Source of the DNA: JABDIY01 sp963803845
GTDB taxonomy: Bacteria > Actinomycetota > Acidimicrobiia > Acidimicrobiales > SZUA-35
Direction of reading: 5' to 3'
DNA: 64,000 nucleotides
NCBI GenBank assembly: GCA_963803845.1
Contig: CAWDNZ010000005.1
Span: 2,170,001 to 2,234,000, forward strand
Below are positions 23,190-33,120 of the stretch, piece after piece. Position 1 is the stretch's first letter. Every line of letters begins with the position of its first letter. The notes beneath the pieces were generated by a model that was not told the DNA's origin, searched no databases, and was given only the letters and a program-made list of their open reading frames with translations. A program made the position numbers and the translations under genes.

Positions 23190-26100
23190 ATGCGTAGCAG
23201 GTCACTTTTTTCAGCGTTGACCGCCACCCTTGTGGTGGCCATGATGGCGGTTGCGGCACCGGCCGCGGCCCAGGATGCGGATCCCAGACCTGACGGCACC
23301 GTGTTCGTGGCAACGATCGAGAACGTTTCCACACCCGAAACGTTGCCAACCTCCACAGGCTCGGTGGCGGTGCCGCTCTCACCGGGCGCGTACGTAGTTC
23401 ACAAAGCGGGTCGCAACCCGCTGGTGGAACCCCGTAACGCCGCCTCCACGGCGCTCGAGTCACTGGCCGAGGACGGCGACCCGTCCGGTTTCCCGGCGCT
23501 GATCAAGGGAGCGAAGGTCTTCAACACACCCGTCGGTGCCAGCGCTCCAGGCCCCTTGTTACCGGGCGGAAAGTACCAGTTCGAGTTCGTCGCTAAACCC
23601 GGCTATGAACTCTCCCTCGCCACGATGTTCGTGCAATCCAACGACTGGTTCTATTCCACCGTCCTGGACACAAAAAGCATCGCACTCTTCGATATGGCCG
23701 GCCAACCGCTCGCCCAGGATGCCAGCAACCAGCTGAAGTTGTGGGAGTCCAAGACCGAAGTAGACGAAGAACCGGGTACGGGCGCCAACCAGGCACCCCG
23801 CCAGAGTGGGCCGAACACGGGTCCGTCAGAAAGCGGCCAGGTGATCAGTCTCAGCAGCCAAGGCAAGTCGGTGAAGCTGAACGGCCCGGTAATCAAGCTC
23901 ACCATCGCCCCCAAGGGCGTCACCGTTCCTGATGAGCCCGACACCCCCGATGAGCCCGGCGACGAGCGTCCGGGCGAGCCATTTGATGCCGCCGATGGGA
24001 TGGTTGTGGGTCGGACCGGCACGCTGAATGGCCTGAACGGAATCAATGTGGGTCCCGACGGCAAGGTGTACAACGCCAGTGTCGGTGGCAGCGAAATCAC
24101 TGTGCACGACCCCGAAACCGGCCAGATCCTGGACCGGATCGGCGCGGATCAAGGAGTCGGTGGCCCTGACGATCTCTTCATAACATCTGACGGCACGATC
24201 TACTGGACAGAGATCCTGGCCGGCAATGTTGGGCGGCTCGACCCCGACGGAACACTGAAGAAGCAGTTCGTTGGGCCAGGCGTCAACCCGATCACGATGT
24301 CCGATGACGGCCGCCTGTTCGTAGCCCGAATCTTCCTCGGGGACGGGCTTTACGAGCTCGATCCCGAGCTCGAGGCCGATCCGATTCCGTTGTTACCGGA
24401 CATCGTTGGTCTCAACGGCTTCGACTTCGGACCGGACGGCCTTCTGTACGCCCCGCTGTTCTTCGGTGGAGAGGTCGTGAAGATCGACGTCGACGCAGCT
24501 TCCCCGACCCCCGAAACCGTGACCACCGGTCTCATGGTGCCATCGGCGGTGGCGTTCAACTCTGCCGGGGAACTTCATGCTTCAGAACTCGCTGGAGGGA
24601 AAATCCTCAAGATCGATGCATCAACCGGCGACGTGGAGGTGCTCGCCCAGATCGACGGCACCATCGACAACCTCGCCTTCGATGCCAACGATCGGCTGTT
24701 CTTCGCTGCGGGAGCCGACAATCAGATCGTCAGGTTGACCCCAGACGGCGAGATCGACGTGTTCGGCGAAATCGCTCTCGGACTTCCCGGCGGAGTTGCC
24801 ATCAGCCCCGACGGTACTGCCTGGGTTGGCGACCTCTTCGTCATGCGCGGCTATCGAGACGGAGCCGACCCCGCCGTTTCGTACTATGAGCGGTCCGCCC
24901 CTCCCGGGACGGCGTTCGGAGGTGCCAACACCGTATTTGCCTACGGCGATCTGCTCGTCACCTCTACAACATTTGGCAACAACGTGCAGGTGTTGAACCC
25001 AGCAACCGGCGAAGTACTGGAGGACTTCCGAAACCTCGCCAGCCCAACCAATGCCATCATTCACAATGACCTGCTCGTGGCGTCGCAACTTGGCGCTACC
25101 CCCGGTTCATCGGGGAGCGTGGTGGACGCTCGAAGCGGTGATGTGCTCATCGACGGACTGGCTCTTCCGGTTGGTCTGGCATCCGACGGCGACACGCTGT
25201 ACGTGTCGGATTGGGCCACCGGGATGGTCACCGCCGTGACCGACAGTGGTTCCACCGTGATCGCCGATGGCTTGGCAGGACCCGAGGGTCTTGCCGTCGA
25301 CGGTGACCGACTTCTGGTGGTGCAGGAGGGCTTGGACCAAGTCTCGGCCATCGATCTGGACTCGGGCGATGTGAGCCCGGTGATCACTGGACTCGACCTG
25401 GGACCGCCACCGTTGGAGGGGTTCGCCCCGTTCGGTTCGGTCACCGGTGTGGCCGTGGGTCCCGATGGGGCCATCTACGTCACCCAGGACAATGAAACGA
25501 ACGCCCTCCTGAAGTTCGTGCGGAGCGATCCCACAGAGCCTCCAGCGGCGCCCTCCGTCCTCGAAGCGCTCGCTGCCGACGGTCGATTCACCACACTCCT
25601 CGAAGTGATCAGTGTCTCGGAGATCCAACCGCCCCCGCCAGGAGTGTTGTTCACCTTCATGGCCCCGACAGACGAGGCCTTCGCTGCCGTGCCACCCGAA
25701 GTGCTCGAGGGACTATTGGCTGATCCCGGTGCGTTGCTCGACATCTTGCTCTACCACATAGCGGAGGGTTCGTTCTCAGCAGAACAACTGGCGGGCGTCG
25801 ATCAGATTTCGACGCTCCAGGGTGGCACGATCGGGGTAGAGGTGGTGGACGGCAAGGTTGTGCTGAACGGTGACGTCACCGTGATCGACGCTGACATCCC
25901 AATGGCAGAGGGCATCATCCATGCGATCGATGGCGTCTTGTCTCCGCCAGAGCAGCTTGCCTTCCTGGTGTCTGACTTCGGGCGGGGCAGCATGGAAGTG
26001 CCGGGGCCAGGCGATCCCGCAGCGCTCACCGAAGCAGTCATGGTCATCAACGCTGCGGCTGGCCCCACCGATGAGGTGTGTTTCTTCGTAATTACGACGG

Positions 26101-29100
26101 TCGAGGATTCCACGGTTGCCCACATCCACCGAGGTGCGCCGGGCGAAAGTGGCCCCGTGGTGATCGATACCGGTTTCTCCGCCGAGTCCTGGGAACCGGA
26201 CGAATTCTTCCCCAGGAACCGTATCGCTGAGGATTGTGTGCAGGCCGACGACGCCTTGGTCGCCGAGCTGATTGCCGCTCCCGGTGACTTCTACTTCAAC
26301 GTGCACTCCGAGAGGTTCCCCGCAGGCGCCACCAGAGAGCAGATCTTCGATGCTGAGGGTCTGGACCAGCAGGACTTCAGGATCTTCACGGCCGCCCCAC
26401 TGCTTGGCTCCAACGAGGTCCCCGACCCCGGAGACCCGGACAGCGCCCGCGGCTTTGTCGATTTCTTCGGACCAACGGATGTAGCGGGACCCATCACACC
26501 GAACGGCGAGATTTGCTATACAAGCGTCGCGCTGAACGTGGCGGAGATCAATGCGGGCCATATTCACACTGGCGTCGCCGGCCAGGCCGGTGATGTACTG
26601 GTTGATTTGGAGATGGGGTCCACCTGGCCGGTGGATATTTCGAGTGGCGGGTTGAATTGGTTCACCAGGGGTTGTGTTGCCGTTCCCGAGGATGTCTTGG
26701 CCCAAATCACCGCGGATCCCGCCGGTTACTATGTCAACCTGCACAACGCAGAGTTCCCAGCCGGGGCGGTGAGGGCCCAGCTCGTGGAAGGAATCGGCGA
26801 GGTTCTCCTCATCTCCGAAATGGTTCCTCCGGAGGGTTCGGACGTGGAGGGTAACGGCTTCGCCGACCCGGTGTTCTTCGCCTCGCAGGAGTTGATCTGC
26901 TGGGGTACCGACGCAACCGGGGTCGGAGAACCGACCGGCCTGTACATCGCCGGGCCTGACGGTGTCGTGGTCGATTTCGACTTTACGAATTATCCCTTCC
27001 AGGACAATCTGTTGCCGTTCATCGATGTGTCGTCGTACGGGTGTCAGGAGGTTGATGCTGCGACGATCGAAACAATCGTCGCCAATCCTGGCGACTACAC
27101 CTTCAACGTGGACACCGCCAATGCGTCACCGGCTCTCTCTGGACCGCTGTTTGATCCCTTCGTTGGTCCCGACGGCCCTCCTCCTCCTCCGGAGCCACCG
27201 GAACTCGTGGACCTGGGTGAGACGTTGGTTGCTGACGGGCGTTTCACCACACTGCTGGCCGCAATCGAAGCATCAGACCTCGATCCGCCACCACCCGGAC
27301 AAGACTTCACGCTGCTAGCCCCCACCGACGACGCCTTCGCCGCCCTGCCCGAAGGCGCATTGGATGGCCTCCTGGCCGATCCCCAAGCCTTGACCGACAT
27401 CTTGCTTTACCACTTAATCGAGGGCACGGTTCCCGCCGAGACAGTGGTCACCCTCACCGAAGCCATGTCACTGCTAGGACCTTCGATCGACATTGAAGTG
27501 GTCGATGGCACCGTGGTGCTCAACGGTGATGTCAACGTGGTCGAAACCGACCTTTTCGCAACCAACGGCGTAATCCACGCCATCGACGGGATCCTACAAC
27601 CGCCAGAACGCGAGTTCTTGGCGATTCTCGTTGCCGATTTCGCACGCGGCTCCACCGAGGTCCCCGGTCCCGGTGACCCGAATTCGTTGAGCGTCGCGTT
27701 CACGGAGGTGTTCGAGCTCGATGGCGGAGTGATCGAAATGTGCATTGGTGCGAACACTTCGATAGCGGCACCAACCGTCGCCCACATCCATCGGGGTGCC
27801 GCCGGGGTCTCTGGCCCAGTCGTAGTGGATACCGGATTCACAGCCGACTCCTGGGAACCGGATGAGTTCCTCCCGAGGGATCAGTTCGCCAACGACTGCG
27901 TGGAGGTGGAGGCGGCCCTGGCCCAGGAGATCATCGGATCCCCCGGCGATTTCTACTTCAACATTCATTCCGACGAATTCCCGGACGGCGCAAACCGGGA
28001 ACAGCTCTTCGATGCGGAAGGGTTGAACGAATTCCCCCGGGCGTTTACCGCGGCACCGTTGCTGGGCTCCAACGAAGTACCCGGCCCCGGTGATCCCGAC
28101 AGCGGGCGCGGCTTCGTGGACTTCAGTCTGCCGACCACCGCTAACGGAGAGCTTTGCTACATCAGCGTGGTATTCAACGTTGGGGAAATCACCGGCGCTC
28201 ATATTCATGCCGGCGTTGCCGGCGAATCCGGTGATGTTGTAACGAGCCTCGAGGCGGGTTCACGCTGGCCGGTGGTTGAAGAGCCGAGCGGGCTGGGATG
28301 GATCATCCAAGGGTGTGCGCCGATCGCCGCCGACACCCTCAGCCAGATCCAAGCTGATCCGAGTGCGTTCTATGCCAACCTCCACAACACCGAATATCCA
28401 GCCGGTGCGGTGCGAGCCCAATTAGTAAACGGCGTTGGTGAAACCATTCGTTTGGCTGAACTGTCGCCGCCGGAGGGTGCCGAACCCACCGAGGAAGAAC
28501 GAAGCGGCTTCATCAACCTGGCGCTCTTCCCCGACCAGGGCCAGCTGTGTTGGGGTAGCGATAGCAGCGGGATCGGGACACCTACCGGGCTCTCGCTGAT
28601 CAACGGTGACGAGACGCTCGCTCTCGACCTCGGGATCCATCCCTTCGCGGACAATGCACTCCCCTTCGCTGAGTTGACGTCGTTCGGCTGCCAGAGTGCC
28701 GAATCTGAGTTCATCCAATCGATTGTCGACAACCCGGCGGCATTCACGGCTCAAATCGACTCCGCAACGGCGAGCCCGGGACTTGTGGGCGATCTCTTCG
28801 ACCCCTCCGTTGGGCCGCCACCGCCGCCACCGGAAGGCGTAGAGCTCCAGATTCTCGCCATCAATGACTTCCACGGCAACATCGCCACCACCAGCAGCGC
28901 ATTCGGCGGTGTCGGACGGGCGGACTTCTTGGCAGCAAACATGGCGACCGCCGAAGCCGAAGCCGAAAATTCGATCATCGTCTCGGCCGGTGATCTCATC
29001 GGTGCATCGCCGTTGATCTCGGCGCTGTTCCACGACGAGCCGACCATCGAAGCGATGAACCTAATCGGTTTGGAGATCAACGGCGTGGGCAACCACGAGT

Positions 29101-30440
29101 TCGACGAAGGTGCCGACGAGTTGCTGAGAATGCAGAACGGTGGCACTCACCCGGTCGACGGTAATCTGGATGGCGACGGGTTCAATGGCGCCGATTTCGA
29201 ATTCTTGGCCGCCAACGTGGTCGACGATGCCACCGGCGAGACCATCTTCGCTCCCTACACAGTGAAGACCTATGAGGGGATCGACGTTGCCTTTATCGGA
29301 ATGACGTTGGAGGGAACACCCACGATCGTCACGCCAGCCGGCGTGGCAGGGCTCACCTTCAATGACGAGATCGACACGGTCAATGCGCTGATACCCGAAC
29401 TCCAGGCTGATGGCATCGAAGCCATCGTGGTCCTCCTTCATGAGGGAGGAATCGCCTCCGAAGGCGGCGGTGACGGTGACGGGTGCGGCACGCTGTCGGG
29501 CCCGCTCAACGACATCGTGGTCGGTCTGGATGACGCCGTCGACCTGGTGATCGGTGGTCACAACAACCAGCGGTTCACCTGCATGGATGTTGATGGCAAG
29601 GCGGTCACCATGGCGTACTGGGCGGGCCGCATGTTCACCGACATCGACGTGGTGCTGGACACTGACACCGGCGACATGACCGTGGTGGCGATCGACAACA
29701 AGGAAAACTTCCAAGACGGTGTAACGCCAGCGGCCGACGTGACCGCCCTGATCGATCGTTACGACGCACTGTCGGCACCGCTGGCCAATCGAGTCATCGG
29801 CTCGATCACCGGCGACATCCTTCGAACCGCCAATGCGGCCGGCGAATCACCATTGGGTGATGTCATCGCCGATGCGCAGTTGGCTACCACGCAAAGCGAC
29901 GCTACCGGCGGCGCCGTCATCGCCTTCATGAATCCGGGCGGAATCCGCTCTGATATCTTGGCCGCCGACGTAGCCGGGGGCGAAGATCCGGGCGAGGTCA
30001 CCTACGGCGAGGCGTTCACTGTTCAACCCTTCGGAAACAGCCTTGTCACCATGACATTGACCGGCACGCAAATCCACACGCTCCTCACCCAGCAATGGGT
30101 GGGGCAAGAATCACCTCGGATCCTGCAGGTTTCAGAGGGCTTTTCCTACACGTGGGACGCCAGCGCTGCCGACGATGTCAAAGTAGATCCGGCGTCAATG
30201 ATGTTGAACGGTTCCGTCATCGATCCAGGCGCCAACTACCGGGTCACCGTGAACAGCTTCCTGGCTGACGGCGGCGACAACTTCGCAGTACTGGTGGACG
30301 GCACCGATCGACTGGGTGGAGACGTTGACCTCGATGCCTTCGAGGCGTACTTCTCTGCGAATACCCCGGTTGCTCCCGGGCCCGCCGATCGAATCACCAC
30401 GGTGGGTACCGCCCCGGCTAGCGCAAAGGTAGGCAGATAG
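23190..30440 (+). CDS. giant secreted multidomain 5'-nucleotidase with FAS1 and CHRD repeats
   Basis: Product of 2416 residues from ATG 23190 (GAGGA 5 nt upstream), with a signal peptide ending near APAAAQ-DA. Domains in order: spondin-N-like (about 30-200); a Gly/Pro linker; an NHL/SMP-30-like beta-propeller (about 265-780); FAS1 (788-920); two CHRD domains (925-1052, 1067-1200) and a CHRD-associated domain (1203-1324); a second FAS1-CHRD-CHRD-associated set (1337-1873); then a UshA-type 5'-nucleotidase with metallophosphatase (ILAINDFHGN, GNHEFDEGAD, GGHNNQ) and C-terminal nucleotidase domain (GDVIADAQL, NPGGIR). It should be an extracellular, perhaps adhesive, phosphohydrolase. No sortase motif or C-terminal anchor is visible. 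Confidence 0.9.
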   Translation: MRSRSLFSALTATLVVAMMAVAAPAAAQDADPRPDGTVFVATIENVSTPETLPTSTGSVAVPLSPGAYVVHKAGRNPLVEPRNAASTALESLAEDGDPSGFPALIKGAKVFNTPVGASAPGPLLPGGKYQFEFVAKPGYELSLATMFVQSNDWFYSTVLDTKSIALFDMAGQPLAQDASNQLKLWESKTEVDEEPGTGANQAPRQSGPNTGPSESGQVISLSSQGKSVKLNGPVIKLTIAPKGVTVPDEPDTPDEPGDERPGEPFDAADGMVVGRTGTLNGLNGINVGPDGKVYNASVGGSEITVHDPETGQILDRIGADQGVGGPDDLFITSDGTIYWTEILAGNVGRLDPDGTLKKQFVGPGVNPITMSDDGRLFVARIFLGDGLYELDPELEADPIPLLPDIVGLNGFDFGPDGLLYAPLFFGGEVVKIDVDAASPTPETVTTGLMVPSAVAFNSAGELHASELAGGKILKIDASTGDVEVLAQIDGTIDNLAFDANDRLFFAAGADNQIVRLTPDGEIDVFGEIALGLPGGVAISPDGTAWVGDLFVMRGYRDGADPAVSYYERSAPPGTAFGGANTVFAYGDLLVTSTTFGNNVQVLNPATGEVLEDFRNLASPTNAIIHNDLLVASQLGATPGSSGSVVDARSGDVLIDGLALPVGLASDGDTLYVSDWATGMVTAVTDSGSTVIADGLAGPEGLAVDGDRLLVVQEGLDQVSAIDLDSGDVSPVITGLDLGPPPLEGFAPFGSVTGVAVGPDGAIYVTQDNETNALLKFVRSDPTEPPAAPSVLEALAADGRFTTLLEVISVSEIQPPPPGVLFTFMAPTDEAFAAVPPEVLEGLLADPGALLDILLYHIAEGSFSAEQLAGVDQISTLQGGTIGVEVVDGKVVLNGDVTVIDADIPMAEGIIHAIDGVLSPPEQLAFLVSDFGRGSMEVPGPGDPAALTEAVMVINAAAGPTDEVCFFVITTVEDSTVAHIHRGAPGESGPVVIDTGFSAESWEPDEFFPRNRIAEDCVQADDALVAELIAAPGDFYFNVHSERFPAGATREQIFDAEGLDQQDFRIFTAAPLLGSNEVPDPGDPDSARGFVDFFGPTDVAGPITPNGEICYTSVALNVAEINAGHIHTGVAGQAGDVLVDLEMGSTWPVDISSGGLNWFTRGCVAVPEDVLAQITADPAGYYVNLHNAEFPAGAVRAQLVEGIGEVLLISEMVPPEGSDVEGNGFADPVFFASQELICWGTDATGVGEPTGLYIAGPDGVVVDFDFTNYPFQDNLLPFIDVSSYGCQEVDAATIETIVANPGDYTFNVDTANASPALSGPLFDPFVGPDGPPPPPEPPELVDLGETLVADGRFTTLLAAIEASDLDPPPPGQDFTLLAPTDDAFAALPEGALDGLLADPQALTDILLYHLIEGTVPAETVVTLTEAMSLLGPSIDIEVVDGTVVLNGDVNVVETDLFATNGVIHAIDGILQPPEREFLAILVADFARGSTEVPGPGDPNSLSVAFTEVFELDGGVIEMCIGANTSIAAPTVAHIHRGAAGVSGPVVVDTGFTADSWEPDEFLPRDQFANDCVEVEAALAQEIIGSPGDFYFNIHSDEFPDGANREQLFDAEGLNEFPRAFTAAPLLGSNEVPGPGDPDSGRGFVDFSLPTTANGELCYISVVFNVGEITGAHIHAGVAGESGDVVTSLEAGSRWPVVEEPSGLGWIIQGCAPIAADTLSQIQADPSAFYANLHNTEYPAGAVRAQLVNGVGETIRLAELSPPEGAEPTEEERSGFINLALFPDQGQLCWGSDSSGIGTPTGLSLINGDETLALDLGIHPFADNALPFAELTSFGCQSAESEFIQSIVDNPAAFTAQIDSATASPGLVGDLFDPSVGPPPPPPEGVELQILAINDFHGNIATTSSAFGGVGRADFLAANMATAEAEAENSIIVSAGDLIGASPLISALFHDEPTIEAMNLIGLEINGVGNHEFDEGADELLRMQNGGTHPVDGNLDGDGFNGADFEFLAANVVDDATGETIFAPYTVKTYEGIDVAFIGMTLEGTPTIVTPAGVAGLTFNDEIDTVNALIPELQADGIEAIVVLLHEGGIASEGGGDGDGCGTLSGPLNDIVVGLDDAVDLVIGGHNNQRFTCMDVDGKAVTMAYWAGRMFTDIDVVLDTDTGDMTVVAIDNKENFQDGVTPAADVTALIDRYDALSAPLANRVIGSITGDILRTANAAGESPLGDVIADAQLATTQSDATGGAVIAFMNPGGIRSDILAADVAGGEDPGEVTYGEAFTVQPFGNSLVTMTLTGTQIHTLLTQQWVGQESPRILQVSEGFSYTWDASAADDVKVDPASMMLNGSVIDPGANYRVTVNSFLADGGDNFAVLVDGTDRLGGDVDLDAFEAYFSANTPVAPGPADRITTVGTAPASAKVGR
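25550..28810 (+). repeat. intragenic duplication of a FAS1-CHRD-CHRD module
   Basis: Two tandem protein modules of about 535 residues are encoded at roughly 25550-27165 and 27205-28810. Shared landmarks include ADGRFTTLLE/A, LLYHIAEG/LLYHLIEG, VVLNGDV, VAHIHRGA, ESWEPDEF/DSWEPDEF, LLGSNEVP and NAEFPAGAVRAQL/NTEYPAGAVRAQL. The copies have diverged, so the duplication is old. Confidence 0.85.
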
Positions 30441-30453
30441 AACGTACGGGATT

Positions 30454-30475
30454 CCCGGGGCCTTCAGGCCCCGGG
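30454..30475. terminator. GC-rich hairpin between convergent genes
   Basis: CCCGGGGCC and GGCCCCGGG form a perfect 9-bp stem around a TTCA tetraloop, just after the stop of the giant secreted protein gene and before the end of the convergent ABM gene. There is no T-tract, so it is either a T-less bidirectional terminator or an mRNA-stabilising hairpin. Confidence 0.7.
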
Positions 30476-30498
30476 GAGGCTCGGTCCGAGTCCTCGCT

Positions 30499-30786
30499 CT
30501 AGTCGTTGACCGGGTAGCTGTCGATCTGAAGTTCGGTGGCCAAAAGGTCGGGCGCGGCGGCGATTGCCGCCCCGATATGAGGGGTCTGCATGTGGGCGTT
30601 CATCTGGTCTTCTGATTCCCACATCTCGATGGACCGGAACGTGGTGGGGTCCTCGATATCCACGTGGAACGAATAAGAGATGCAGCCTGGATCATTGCGG
30701 GAGGCTGCCGCCAACTGAGCAAGCATGCTTGCCAGGTCTTCCTGCTTCTCGGGCTTACTTATCAGCGTGGCAATAGTGATGATCAT
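30499..30786 (-). CDS. antibiotic biosynthesis monooxygenase (ABM) domain protein
   Basis: Product of 95 residues, a single ABM dimeric alpha-beta barrel domain: ITIATLISKPEKQEDLASML, NDPGCISYSFHVDIEDPTTF and EMWESEDQMNAHMQTPH are the usual landmarks. Members include quinol monooxygenases and stress proteins, but many have no assigned reaction. The start codon overlaps the stop of the metallopeptidase gene as ATGA, so the two are translationally coupled. Confidence 0.88.
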   Translation of the reverse strand: MIITIATLISKPEKQEDLASMLAQLAAASRNDPGCISYSFHVDIEDPTTFRSIEMWESEDQMNAHMQTPHIGAAIAAAPDLLATELQIDSYPVND

Positions 30787-32885
30787 GCCCGCACCCTAGG
30801 ACCCCGCTCATCGATGGTCCACTGGTTCAGCGGTTCTTGCTCCACGTCCGGGGTGGAAAGCTCGGGGGATTCTGCCGCCGGCCCGCGTTTGTTGCGTCGG
30901 CGCCACCAACGAAAAGCAAGGGCCGCAACTGCGAGACCTAGGAAGACGAGTGCAGCAACCAGCAAGCGGGTCATGCCGCGGTCCCCAGCGGCGGCGAATC
31001 CGGCGATCGCCTCATCTGCGAGCATGGCCGCAACCACCACCTCGCCCTGCTCGAACAGCTCTCGAGCTTCGCGGTGGAGACGTTCGTAGTCGGTTCCCCA
31101 CAAGCCAACGCTCGCCACGACTCCACGTTCTGCACGCACGGCGTCATCGGCTTGGGAGATCGTTACAGCAGAGGCGGTGTACGCCGCAATCAGCGAGCGA
31201 ACGCCTTGAAGGTCATCAAGTTCAACGGCGTCCTGGTACTGAAGCTCGGGTCCGTCATGAATCTCCAGATTCGCTGCGGCGGCAACAACTCGAAGTGCGT
31301 CTCGGTCGTCGAGAACAGCCACCGCTTCCTCGATGGACTGAGCGGCGCTGTTGAACTCCCAGTCGCTCATCTTCCGGCGAATCCCCACAGGCGGAGCCCA
31401 GGAACCGCCGCGCTCCTCGAGGACACCGTATTGGGTGCGAGCGAGGGCGCGTTGCTGCACCATCCCCTCCTGCGGAGGCGACACCACGTACTCGCTGAAG
31501 AGATCTTCGACCGTGGTTGACCCCTCCACCTCCTGAGCCAAGTCCAAGAAGCGACGCCAGTTGTCCGTTGCCCTCTCCACCGATTCCGGTGGGCCTTCGC
31601 CTCGGTAGGCGATGGCATCACTGTCGGCGGCAGCGACGATCGATGCCAACCCATCGATCCCGATCTCTTCGGTGAGGCTCCGCATCACGAACCACGAGGC
31701 GTTGTAGCCGTATTCGTCGGTTCCTCGCGTTTCGTCGTCGATCACATAGGGCGGCATCCACAGGTTCAGATCGCTGTGGTAGCGGCTGGTGGTGCGAGGT
31801 CCCTCTGGTTTGCTGAGCCCCTCTCCGGTCGCTTCGAGCGAACGTGAAGCGAACTCTTCGGCCAAACCCTCGCCGATCCAGCGTTCACTGAAGAGCGAAC
31901 GATTGAACCAGGCGTGGGCAAGTTCGTGCAGGAGCGTCTCGGAGTCGAACTCCTCGCTTACCTCGATCAGTTGCTCGGACTTGACATACCAACCGGCATA
32001 CCCCTGGAGGCCGGGATCGATGGACTCCACGATCTCCAATTCGTCATCGGGGAAGGGAAGGTTCACCAGCGCCTGTAGCTCCACAAAACCGCTGTCCAGC
32101 TCTTCGGCAACGAAGTCTGCCCACGCTTCGTCGCCGGGCCAGGCACGAATGGCGATCTGCGCAGTATCTCCCAACTTGACGTTCCGTGTTGAGAGCGCTG
32201 CATCGTTGCGGGCCACGACGAACAAATAGAACTCCTCGGGATTGGGGATGTCCGTTGCTTCATAGACGTTGATGTCATCTTCCAGTCGCACGCTGTAGGC
32301 GGAGCCAGTGATGCTGACATCGAATGACTTGGGGACCTCGACGCGGACGTTCACGGCGTCGGCGTCGCCGATCCCGTAGGCATCGAAGACTGCATATGCC
32401 GGGTTCACTCGTACGCCGGAGGTGAAGTCCCGAGCATCTCCGGAAGGAAGGATGTAGCGAAGGGTGAACGTTGAGGAGGACGGGTAAAAGAGGTTCCGGC
32501 CAAGGCTGACTTCGAGGAGTTCGAAGCTGTGCTCTGGATCGGCTCTCGGACGTTCGGTCGTTAAGGAGCGGCCGTCGCTCCGAGTGGCCGATATCTGCGT
32601 GGCTTCGATCGGTATCGGGACGCTCAATCCGGGGTAGTAGTACTGCGTTGTCACACCGTTTCGAGTCCGGTTGGGGGTGACATTGGTGACGGTGAAAACC
32701 ACCTCGACGTCGATCAACGCGTTGTCGGGATCAACTCGGAACGTTGTGGACGACGAAATCGTGAGGCCGTCAGCCGCTGCGGCTGGGCGAACCTCCACGA
32801 GGAAAGCCGAGCCGACGATTATGAAGGCTGCCACGCTGAGCACAAAGCGTTGTGCTGCGTCTACAACTACCGAATTCGGCCGCAT
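30783..32885 (-). CDS. membrane-anchored gluzincin metallopeptidase
   Basis: Product of 700 residues. A signal peptide (about 1-38) is followed by an extracellular region with the zinc motif HELAH near residue 317 and a downstream Glu in WIGEGLAEEFA near residue 340, the M1/MA-clan arrangement. A hydrophobic helix (LLVAALVFLGLAVAALAF) near residue 660 followed by a basic tail anchors it with the catalytic part outside. The N-terminal beta-rich part suggests an M1-like substrate-binding domain. The target is unknown. The downstream ABM gene is coupled to it by ATGA. The start at ATG 32885 has only a weak ribosome site. Confidence 0.78.
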   Translation of the reverse strand: MRPNSVVVDAAQRFVLSVAAFIIVGSAFLVEVRPAAAADGLTISSSTTFRVDPDNALIDVEVVFTVTNVTPNRTRNGVTTQYYYPGLSVPIPIEATQISATRSDGRSLTTERPRADPEHSFELLEVSLGRNLFYPSSSTFTLRYILPSGDARDFTSGVRVNPAYAVFDAYGIGDADAVNVRVEVPKSFDVSITGSAYSVRLEDDINVYEATDIPNPEEFYLFVVARNDAALSTRNVKLGDTAQIAIRAWPGDEAWADFVAEELDSGFVELQALVNLPFPDDELEIVESIDPGLQGYAGWYVKSEQLIEVSEEFDSETLLHELAHAWFNRSLFSERWIGEGLAEEFASRSLEATGEGLSKPEGPRTTSRYHSDLNLWMPPYVIDDETRGTDEYGYNASWFVMRSLTEEIGIDGLASIVAAADSDAIAYRGEGPPESVERATDNWRRFLDLAQEVEGSTTVEDLFSEYVVSPPQEGMVQQRALARTQYGVLEERGGSWAPPVGIRRKMSDWEFNSAAQSIEEAVAVLDDRDALRVVAAAANLEIHDGPELQYQDAVELDDLQGVRSLIAAYTASAVTISQADDAVRAERGVVASVGLWGTDYERLHREARELFEQGEVVVAAMLADEAIAGFAAAGDRGMTRLLVAALVFLGLAVAALAFRWWRRRNKRGPAAESPELSTPDVEQEPLNQWTIDERGPRVRA

Positions 32886-32946
32886 TCCCTGTTTTCGGAG
32901 ACATCATCCCGGGGCTGAAGAAATCAATAGTGACGCCTTCGGACGA

Positions 32947-33114
32947 TCAGCCCCCGAGGACTCGCTTGAGCCATTTCGGTAGCCCGGCGCCAGCTTCGGC
33001 AACGCATTGGCAACGCTCATCCACACGCACGTCTCCGAGGATCTGTTCCACGTGGGCACCACAGCCCGCCCAGGACGGTTTTTGACAGTCGCTACATGTT
33101 GTTCGTCGGCACAT
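32947..33114 (-). CDS. 55-residue cysteine-rich mini-protein
   Basis: I translated this short frame by hand. The product of 55 residues starts MCRRTTCSDCQKPSWAGCG and ends PKWLKRVLGG. It has six cysteines, the first four as MC...C..C plus WAGCG, and the pattern MCR.TTC..C.K..WAGCG.HV matches a small conserved bacterial protein family of unknown function. The Cys layout suggests metal binding or thiol chemistry. TAGAAT lies 6 nt before the ATG (leaderless), and the TTGTACGTACAA palindrome sits where a -35 box would be, the same element as in the sulfur-gene promoters. The adjacent 33115-33389 stretch holds no other gene I can support. Confidence 0.75.
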   Translation of the reverse strand: MCRRTTCSDCQKPSWAGCGAHVEQILGDVRVDERCQCVAEAGAGLPKWLKRVLGG

Positions 33115-33120
33115 CCTCTG

